A stretch of 28,572 bases of DNA. It comes from JAAYEL01 sp964344625. GTDB taxonomy: Bacteria > Bacillota > Clostridia > Tissierellales > Peptoniphilaceae. Every line of letters begins with the position of its first letter. Position 1 is the stretch's first letter. The position numbers were made by a program, and so were the translations under genes. Positions 23,108 to 28,572 of the stretch are shown here, one piece after another. The notes under the pieces were generated by a model. That model was not told where the DNA came from. It was given only the letters and a program-made list of their open reading frames with translations, and searched no databases. The DNA is taken from contig CAYFNZ010000013.1 in assembly GCA_964344625.1 (NCBI GenBank), forward strand, positions 1-28,572, read 5' to 3'.

Positions 23108-23163
23108 TTAGTTAGTCGTCCTTAACTAACTATTATTATAGGTTTTCTTATTAACTTTGTCAA
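23108..23163 (-). promoter_or_regulatory. feo promoter with DtxR-like operator
   Basis: A perfect consensus promoter, TTGACA (23158-23163), 17 bp, TATAAT (23135-23140), is followed by the dyad TTAGTTA-8 nt-TAACTAA (23108-23129), at about +1 to +20. This has the look of a DtxR/IdeR-family iron repressor site (consensus half TTAGGTTAG), so iron-dependent repression of feo is inferred. Confidence 0.75.
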
Positions 23164-23271
23164 TAGATTATTAAAATAAACTTATTGAATTTATTTGCAA
23201 ATTATGCAATCATTAATAGGATAATCTCAGTCCAAACAGGACACATATATTATAGAAAGAAATAAATAAAG

Positions 23272-23604
23272 ATGAATGATTTAAAAACTTACCTTATTGT
23301 ATTAAACGCCCTAGGCTTTAACTTTGTATTTTTATCTGCAAAGCATTTTACATGGATTTACCTGATAATGATTAATATAATCACCTTTTTCTTATTCGGC
23401 TTTGATAAATCCATGGCCATAAAAAATAAAAGAAGAATACCAAACCTAGTCCTACTAGGACTTATCTTTTTTGGAGGAACCCTAGGTGGAAAACTCGGGA
23501 TGACCCTCTTTCACCACAAAACCAACAAAGACTACTATACGAAAGGCATAAAGTATATCTTTGCCATGCAAGTAATCTTACTGGTATTGATTATGAATAT
23601 TTGA
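23272..23604 (+). CDS. DUF1294 family membrane protein
   Basis: This 110-residue membrane protein has about three to four hydrophobic segments (about 6-23, 28-44, 60-77, 93-109). The family pattern is visible: FGFDKSMAIKNKRRIPN (42-58), LLGLIFFGGTLGG (61-73) and FHHKTNKDYYTKG (79-91), i.e. the D-K-x-x-A, RRIP, GG-x-x-G and HKT-x-K blocks. Function is unknown; the family is widespread in bacteria. It lies divergent to feoA with a weak AAAG ribosome site and is followed by a strong hairpin. The link to iron uptake is only by position. Confidence 0.85.
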   Translation: MNDLKTYLIVLNALGFNFVFLSAKHFTWIYLIMINIITFFLFGFDKSMAIKNKRRIPNLVLLGLIFFGGTLGGKLGMTLFHHKTNKDYYTKGIKYIFAMQVILLVLIMNI

Positions 23605-23640
23605 TAAAAAAGTAGGCAGGGCCAAGCCCTGCCTTCCTTA
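23605..23640. terminator. Bidirectional terminator after the DUF1294 gene
   Basis: GGCAGGG-CCAAG-CCCTGCC (23615-23633) is flanked by AAAAAA on the left and TTCCTTATT on the right, so it can end transcription from the plus-strand gene and, with six T, from the minus strand. Confidence 0.8.
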
Positions 23641-23655
23641 TTCGTATCTTCTATT

Positions 23656-23718
23656 AAAAAATCTAGTGCGGTGAGCAATTCCATTTAGCGATATCGCAGC
23701 TAGCTAGATTTCTTTTTT
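23656..23718. terminator. Second hairpin between converging genes, GntP terminator
   Basis: AAATCTAG (23659-23666) pairs with CTAGATTT (23704-23711), with inner TGCG/CGCA pairing. Runs of A on the left and six T on the right let it work in both directions. The loop is long, so strength is uncertain. Confidence 0.55.
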
Positions 23719-23720
23719 AT

Positions 23721-25115
23721 CTATCCAAATATCGCATTTATTATTAGTAGACAAATAAATCCTACTGCCCATGCTATTGTGGAGATTACTGAGTAACCTC
23801 TGATTTGTTCTTTTGCGTCTTCTATTCCTATTGTCCTATTTACTACCCAGAAGAATGAGTCGTTAAAGTAGGAGAAGAATAGGGAACCTATAGTTGCTGA
23901 TAGGGTTGCAAATACTGGGTTTACTCCTAGTGTTGCAGTGATTGGTGCTGCTATTGATGCAGCTGTTAGCATTGCTACGGTTCCTGAGCCTTGAATGAAC
24001 CTAATTAGGGTTGCTATTAAAAATGGTAGTACTATGGCTGGAATGTTTGTCTTCGCTATTGCTTCGGCAATTTGTGTTCCTACGCCAGAGTTTGTTAGTA
24101 CCCTACCTAGGGCCCCACCACCACCTGTTACTAGGATTATAATACCTGCTGATTGTATGCCCTTTTCAAAAACTTTCATGGCTTCTTTTCTGTCCATGTC
24201 GCCTGTAAGGGTTACTATAGAGATAAGTACGCCTATTCCTACAGCTACAATTGGGCTACCTAAAAACATTAAGGCTCTTTGAATTTGGCTAGCTTCTGCT
24301 CCTGAAGTCTTTAGGACTGCATCGATAATTGTATTAATTAGGATTAGGATTATTGGTACCACGATTGGTGCAAATGATACAAGTGCACTTGGCATATCTT
24401 CTTCGTTAAATGCTTCTACTTCTTTTACTTTGCTTACTTCATTGATGTCTGGTCTTATCCATTCGCCATCTTCACCTGGAAGTTGGTAGACTTTTTTGCC
24501 ATAGTATCTAGCGTAAGCTAGTGTAGCAATCATCATAGGTATAGCTATAACTATACCCCAAAGGATTACTGCTCCTACATCGGCATTGAAGATACCTGCT
24601 GCCCCTACTGGACCTGGAGTAGGTGGAACTAGGGAGTGGGTAATTACTAGACCTGAAGCTAGGGCTAGTCCAAGTGTCACTACTGATTTCTTTGTGGTTT
24701 TTGAAAGAGCCTTTGCTATTGGTGCAAGGATTACAAAGCCTGAATCACAGAAAATTGGAATGGATACTAAGAAACCTGTGATTGACATAGCAACATCTTC
24801 CTTGCCCTTGCCCAAGACCTTGATAAAGGTGTAGGCCATCCTTTTTGCTGCATTGGACTCTTCAAAGATTTGCCCCATCATAACACCAAAACCGATTATG
24901 ATACCTATGTTGCCAAGGGTTCCACCGAAACCATCGGTAACACTCTTAAGCACTACATCATAAGGCATGCCACCTGCAATACCTATGAAAATAGCGGCAA
25001 TAATAAGGGCTAAAAATGTATGAATTTTTGTTTTGATGATCATGCCGATTAAAAGAGCAAGTCCAATAATCAGGGCAATAATCATCCTATCGCTATTAAT
25101 AACTAAACCTTCCAT
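23721..25115 (-). CDS. GntP-family permease, likely for a four-carbon sugar acid
   Basis: This is a proton-coupled carboxylate/sugar-acid permease in the cytoplasmic membrane. It has 464 residues with about 12-14 hydrophobic segments. Family blocks include the start IIALIIGLALLIGMIIKTKIH, GFGGTLGNIGIIIGFGVMMG (about 62-81), PIFCDSGFVILAPIAKAL (about 115-133), HSLVPPTPGPVGAAG (about 160-174) and GSGTVAMLTAASI. It follows pdxA2 with its AGGAGG site overlapping the pdxA2 stop. As it is cotranscribed with the DUF1537 kinase and PdxA2, the substrate is inferred to be D-threonate or a close relative, not gluconate. Confidence 0.93.
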   Translation of the reverse strand: MEGLVINSDRMIIALIIGLALLIGMIIKTKIHTFLALIIAAIFIGIAGGMPYDVVLKSVTDGFGGTLGNIGIIIGFGVMMGQIFEESNAAKRMAYTFIKVLGKGKEDVAMSITGFLVSIPIFCDSGFVILAPIAKALSKTTKKSVVTLGLALASGLVITHSLVPPTPGPVGAAGIFNADVGAVILWGIVIAIPMMIATLAYARYYGKKVYQLPGEDGEWIRPDINEVSKVKEVEAFNEEDMPSALVSFAPIVVPIILILINTIIDAVLKTSGAEASQIQRALMFLGSPIVAVGIGVLISIVTLTGDMDRKEAMKVFEKGIQSAGIIILVTGGGGALGRVLTNSGVGTQIAEAIAKTNIPAIVLPFLIATLIRFIQGSGTVAMLTAASIAAPITATLGVNPVFATLSATIGSLFFSYFNDSFFWVVNRTIGIEDAKEQIRGYSVISTIAWAVGFICLLIINAIFG

Positions 25116-25124
25116 GCTGTCCTC

Positions 25125-26120
25125 CTAATTTTTCCTAAATTTGTATCCATATTTTGCAGCAAGCCTTACAGCTTCTACCATACTTACTTCAGAGGCAATG
25201 TTTTGACCAGCTATGTTGTAAGCTGTACCATGGTCTACTGAGGTCCTTAAGAATGGCATGGAGTTGGTCAATGAGATGGTCTTCATAAAGTTATAGGTTT
25301 TTGTAGCTATATGTCCTTGGTCATGGTATAGGGAAAGTACCGCACCATACCTACCTTCAAGTCCTAAGGCAAATATTGAATCTGCACCTATTGGTCCTAT
25401 TACATCATAACCTTGTTTTTGAGCTTCCTTGATGGCTGGTTCTATTTCATTTACTTCTTCCCAACCAAATAGGCCGTGTTCACCACTGTGTGGATTTAGG
25501 CCTGCAACAGCAATAGGTCCTTCCACTCCTAGGATTTCTAATGCTTCAGCAGATCTTTTTATATAGTCTAAAACCCTATCATATGTTACCATTTCTATGG
25601 CTTGCTTTAGGGATACGTGTCTTGAAAGGAAGAATACTCTTAGGTCTTCTACTTCAAACATTGTTAGAGGATCGTGAACCTTTGAAATATCTTCAAACAT
25701 CTCAGTGTGCCCGATATATGGAACATCTGCCGCTCTTAAAGATTCCTTGTTAATTGGAGAAGTAGCAACGGATTCAACATGGCCTTCCATAGCAAGTTCT
25801 CCAGCCTTCATAATATACCTGTAGGCAGCATCTCCACACAAGGCATTTACTTGACCAAATTCATAATCTTCATTTACAATGCCTAAATTGATTAGGTCTA
25901 TTGTTCCGTATTCGAATTTACCGTCTTCAACTTTTTCAATTTCATTAATTTTTAAATTTGAATTTGTAACCTTTAGGGCTTTTTCTAGAACGAACCTATC
26001 TCCAACAAGGACCATATCAGCCATGTCGTACAATTCTTTCTTTTCAAAGGTCTTTACAACTATTTCTGGACCTATACCTGCCGGGTCACCTAGAGTTACA
26101 GCTATTCTTGATCTTTCCAT
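25125..26120 (-). CDS. pdxA2: 4-phosphothreonate/erythronate dehydrogenase (PdxA2 type)
   Basis: This is a PdxA-fold, NAD-linked, metal-dependent oxidative decarboxylase. Fold motifs are TLGDPAGIGPEIVVK (9-23), SPINKES (121-127), GHTEMF (137-142), GLNPHSGEHG (207-216) and LYHDQGHIATK (264-274). The metal-binding His are H168, H211 and H266, matching E. coli PdxA (166/211/266). In PdxA2 the reaction is 4-phospho-D-threonate to 3-keto acid and then dihydroxyacetone phosphate plus CO2. The neighbours (sugar-acid kinase, GntP permease, DeoR regulator, and no pdxJ) favour this over vitamin B6 synthesis. It starts 1 bp before the end of the kinase gene spacing, so they are tightly coupled. Confidence 0.93.
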   Translation of the reverse strand: MERSRIAVTLGDPAGIGPEIVVKTFEKKELYDMADMVLVGDRFVLEKALKVTNSNLKINEIEKVEDGKFEYGTIDLINLGIVNEDYEFGQVNALCGDAAYRYIMKAGELAMEGHVESVATSPINKESLRAADVPYIGHTEMFEDISKVHDPLTMFEVEDLRVFFLSRHVSLKQAIEMVTYDRVLDYIKRSAEALEILGVEGPIAVAGLNPHSGEHGLFGWEEVNEIEPAIKEAQKQGYDVIGPIGADSIFALGLEGRYGAVLSLYHDQGHIATKTYNFMKTISLTNSMPFLRTSVDHGTAYNIAGQNIASEVSMVEAVRLAAKYGYKFRKN

Positions 26121-26121
26121 T

Positions 26122-27405
26122 TTAATCCTCCAAATTTAATAATTTATCTACACATGTTATCATGCCATTTTGGTCACCGACCATGCCCCCCTTACTAACA
26201 ATCTTTAAGCCAGGCTTCATGCCCCCAATTAGCCTGCCATAGGCAACAAGCGGCATTACTTCCTCCTTAATTTCAATTCCAAGGCTTAAAAGCTCTTCTG
26301 CCAAGGCTACCGTAATATCCCCGCCTGAGGAAAAGACACCCGATATTGAAGAGTCTGCTTCTAAAATATTTTTGGCTATATTTGCAAGTCCTCTAGATAT
26401 TATCAAGGACAAGTCATCAACAGTAATTCCCGTCTTCTTTGAGATTTCCATCAGGTCTAGCCTTTCAGAAATATGGTCGGGAGTAGTGGTTAATATCAGC
26501 AAATCAACATCCTTAAGATGGGACTTGGCTTCATCGTGGCACCTCTTAAGTTCATCTTGAATAGTATTCATGCTCATCAGCTTTATTGGATCTACGCTGA
26601 CTTGATAATAGTTATATGTATCTTTTAAGGCCTTCATCTGATTTATTGTAATCTGAGTTACTGACCCTATTACTGCCATGGCCTTGGTTAAAATGCTTGA
26701 CTTCTTATAGATTAGTGCGGTCAATTCTTTTGTGAAAGGACCTGGGTCTACTGCGATAAAGTCTATTTTTGAAGCTATTAAGGCCCTTGCAATAGTTTTT
26801 ATATGCTCATTAGTAAGAGAATCAAAAACCAGTAAATCATAGTCTTTTTGATAATCCACTAATAGGCTTTCTATGTGGTCTTGTCCTTTTTCAACATCTT
26901 CAATAGTTATTAGCTTGATTTGTCCATCAAAGTCTTTTTTGAAATTATCAACTACGAAATTACTAACAACAGGCATTTTCGGGTCCTTGCCCGCATCTGT
27001 ATTCATTAGTAGGTTGCCATTTACATACATCTTTCCATCAATTACCAACCTGCCTGAGTCAGGATAAGAAGGTACGCAAACCGCCAATCTTTTTTCTGGA
27101 AAATGATCTTGGTATGCCTTTAATTCACTTCCTAAATTTCCCCTAAGTGTCGAATCGATACGCTTGGAAAAAAGATGGATTTCATCATCATTAAAAAGTG
27201 CAAGCTTGTTCTTCACTTCCCTGTAGGCTTGCTTTGATGTCATGGCCCTTGAGTCTGTAGTCGCAGCTATAACATCAATGTCATCAGGCAAGTCTGTCGC
27301 CTTGGTCCCTAAAAAACTAGCAGCCCTAAGGCCTATGTTTTTCATCAAGGAGCAATTGGCATTGGCCCCGGTTAAATCATCTGCAATAATTAAGACTTTT
27401 TTCAA
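26122..27405 (-). CDS. Four-carbon acid sugar kinase (DUF1537), D-threonate kinase-like
   Basis: This is an ATP-dependent kinase that makes 4-phospho derivatives of threonate or erythronate. It has 427 residues in two domains. The N-terminal substrate domain opens with IIADDLTGANAN (6-17; D9-D10), and ATTDSRAM and FSKRIDSTLRGN follow (about 68 and 100). The C-terminal ATP domain holds SSGGDITVA (359-367), IGGMKPGLKIVSKGGMVGD, the family G-rich loop (404-411 SKGGMVGD). The start codon is TTG at 27405, preceded by GGGGGG. It ends one base before pdxA2. Kinase type (DtnK versus OtnK or DenK) cannot be told from sequence, but pairing with PdxA2 and absence of OtnC/OtnI genes favour D-threonate. 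Confidence 0.92.
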   Translation of the reverse strand: MKKVLIIADDLTGANANCSLMKNIGLRAASFLGTKATDLPDDIDVIAATTDSRAMTSKQAYREVKNKLALFNDDEIHLFSKRIDSTLRGNLGSELKAYQDHFPEKRLAVCVPSYPDSGRLVIDGKMYVNGNLLMNTDAGKDPKMPVVSNFVVDNFKKDFDGQIKLITIEDVEKGQDHIESLLVDYQKDYDLLVFDSLTNEHIKTIARALIASKIDFIAVDPGPFTKELTALIYKKSSILTKAMAVIGSVTQITINQMKALKDTYNYYQVSVDPIKLMSMNTIQDELKRCHDEAKSHLKDVDLLILTTTPDHISERLDLMEISKKTGITVDDLSLIISRGLANIAKNILEADSSISGVFSSGGDITVALAEELLSLGIEIKEEVMPLVAYGRLIGGMKPGLKIVSKGGMVGDQNGMITCVDKLLNLED

Positions 27406-27416
27406 CCCTATCCCCC

Positions 27417-28148
27417 CTAGTCTTCAATCAATTTATTTAAGTTTTCATTTTGTTTATCAGTGATTATATAGTCAAAGTCACTTAACTTATAAAAGGCGAA
27501 AAGCCCGACTTTAGGATACTTGCCGCTATCGCAAACCAAAACCTTTATTTTGGAATTATCTAGCATTTTTTGCTTTAACTCTGCCTTGATATTATTTGTT
27601 GAATAAACAAATCTTTCGTCAAAGGCATCGGTTCCTGAAAAACATATATCGGCATGAAGCCTTGATACCTGCTTATAGCCTTCGATACCTAAAAGACATT
27701 GGGTATCTGGTTCTAGGATCCCACCCAAAAGGTAGGTTTTGACATTTTTGTACTTCGAAAGCTCCATAGCTATGTTCATGTCATATGTAATGATTGTGAT
27801 TTTTTCGTGCTTCACAATTTCTTCTATCAAGGCAAATGTAGTGGTGCCAGCATCTAAAAAGATGTCCATCCCATCTCTTAAAAGGCTGCCAGCTTTTTTA
27901 GCTATGATTTTCTTTAGTTCTATGTTGTCTATTTTTTTTTCGGCAAAACTTAAGGCCTTTACGTGCTCTCTAAGGCTTATTGCCCCACCAAAATTTCTCT
28001 TAAGGTACTCCCTTTCTTCCAAGGTAGATAAGTCCTTTCTGACTGTAACTTCTGATACCCCTAGTTCATCAGCAAGGTCTGAGACCCTAACGCTACCATC
28101 AGTAGAGATTTTTTTTATTATGTAAGAATATCTATCAGTTGATTTCAT
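27417..28148 (-). CDS. DeoR-family transcriptional regulator
   Basis: This is a DeoR-type repressor with an N-terminal winged helix-turn-helix (about 6-56: RVSDLADELGVSEVTVRKDL then LKRNFGGA) and a C-terminal sugar-phosphate-sensing domain of the phosphosugar isomerase fold (about 75-243, with LDAGTTTFALI and LLGGI). Length 243 is normal. It is the first gene of the operon with the kinase, pdxA2 and gntP, so it most likely responds to a phosphorylated four-carbon acid and represses this operon and itself; this is inferred. The ATG at 28148 has GGAGG close by and AAAGG further upstream. Direct CTTTCGTT repeats upstream are the probable operator. Confidence 0.9.
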   Translation of the reverse strand: MKSTDRYSYIIKKISTDGSVRVSDLADELGVSEVTVRKDLSTLEEREYLKRNFGGAISLREHVKALSFAEKKIDNIELKKIIAKKAGSLLRDGMDIFLDAGTTTFALIEEIVKHEKITIITYDMNIAMELSKYKNVKTYLLGGILEPDTQCLLGIEGYKQVSRLHADICFSGTDAFDERFVYSTNNIKAELKQKMLDNSKIKVLVCDSGKYPKVGLFAFYKLSDFDYIITDKQNENLNKLIED

Positions 28149-28185
28149 CCTCCAACCTTTCCTTTTTTATCTTTAGAAGAGACAA

Positions 28186-28255
28186 CTTTCGTTATCTTTC
28201 GTTTTCAATTTAATAATAACACTTCGAAACTCAACTTGCAATGAAAATGTTATCA
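28186..28255 (-). promoter_or_regulatory. DeoR-operon promoter with direct-repeat operator and near-cre
   Basis: On the minus strand TTGCAA (28236-28241), 17 bp, TATTAT (28213-28218) form a promoter. Just downstream are two CTTTCGTT repeats in the plus-strand sense (28186-28193 and 28196-28203), ten bases apart, the kind of repeated site bound by DeoR-family proteins. Immediately upstream of the -35, TGAAAATGTTATCA (28242-28255) is one base off the CcpA cre consensus. Confidence 0.6.
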
Positions 28256-28276
28256 CAATCTTTGTATGCTACCTCT

Positions 28277-28308
28277 CTAGCCTTGTGATTAAGCTAACAC
28301 AAGCCTAG
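28277..28308. repeat. Inverted repeat in the 3' flank
   Basis: CTAGCCTTGTG and CACAAGCCTAG form an 11-bp dyad with one mismatch and a 10-nt loop. Neither side has a T-run. It may be a terminator of a lost gene or a protein-binding site. Confidence 0.35.
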
Positions 28309-28429
28309 AATGTTCAAATCTTGTCATTTCTTTCGAGTTAAGTATTATTAATATTTTTTAACAAGTCTACTTGACCACTACTAAAGATCCTATGCCAACC
28401 GTTGAGGGTGCTGATTCTATGTAATAACT

Positions 28430-28545
28430 TTTGTACATATAAATTTTTTCTGCTATTTCATGTACTAATACCTAAATTAGGCTTTTGTGCATGACTATTT
28501 TTCCCTCATTTTCATGTACATCTTTCTCAATATCAATTTAGACAT
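28430..28545 (+). mobile_element. Possible end of an IS21-type element
   Basis: Two direct repeats of about 39 bp start at 28432 and 28483, each beginning CTTTTGT(A/G)CAT and ending TTTCATGTAC, about 70% identical. A third, partial repeat (CATGTACATCTTTC) follows. IS21-family elements carry such repeated blocks near their termini. The element would end near AGACA at about 28543. No istA or istB frame is visible in this window, and the stretch 28310-28430 has no ORF with a ribosome site. Confidence 0.3.
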
Positions 28546-28572
28546 GAAAAAGAAGGTGTCTCTGAATGAATC

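Overview
The window is low-GC DNA from an anaerobic Firmicute. The mix of gene types (a GH77/MalEFGK maltodextrin operon, clostridial-type FeoB with a Cys-rich partner, DUF438-hemerythrin-PAS, GntP with four-carbon acid genes, IS3 fragments) fits the Tissierellia/Peptoniphilaceae (Anaerococcus-like). That placement is inferred from gene content and composition, not from a marker gene. Almost every gene lies on the minus strand; only pyridoxal kinase and a DUF1294 membrane protein read on plus.

Layout, left to right. (1) 1-700: a small gene of unknown function whose 5' end is lost where it meets an internally deleted IS3-family element. (2) 715-2635: a two-gene operon of pseudouridine-5'-phosphate glycosidase (psuG) and a stand-alone CAT/E2-fold acyltransferase homologue with an altered catalytic motif. 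(3) 2676-11483: a seven-gene maltose/maltodextrin operon, transcribed malE - small membrane protein - malF - malG - malK - LacI-type regulator - malQ. It has two good promoters, each with a LacI-type operator at the start site, and a strong UUCG-capped hairpin after malE. Its MalF carries about 375 extra N-terminal residues. (4) 11533-13131: a DUF438/hemerythrin/PAS protein with its own terminator. (5) 13165-17905: a cysteine and sulfur cluster. CysK and CysE make cysteine, IscS extracts its sulfur, MnmA puts it on tRNA, and a divergent pyridoxal kinase makes PLP, the cofactor of CysK and IscS. (6) 17900-20030: a possible ABC-ATPase remnant, an M18 aminopeptidase, and a roughly 430-nt stretch with its own promoter and terminator but no convincing protein. 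(7) 20096-23163: feoA-feoB-Cys-rich protein, behind a consensus promoter with a DtxR-like dyad, giving ferrous iron uptake. (8) 23272-28255: a DUF1294 protein, then DeoR regulator - DUF1537 kinase - PdxA2 - GntP permease, a self-contained route for uptake and breakdown of a four-carbon sugar acid, most likely D-threonate. (9) 28430-28545: direct repeats resembling an IS21-type element end.

Most genes are recognisable families. The parts I cannot explain from known families are the coiled-coil/membrane extension of MalF, the small membrane protein between malE and malF, the E2-like partner of PsuG, and the orphan transcription unit at 19567-20029. I see no CRISPR array, rRNA, tRNA or phage genes, and no clear new multi-gene defence or metabolic system.
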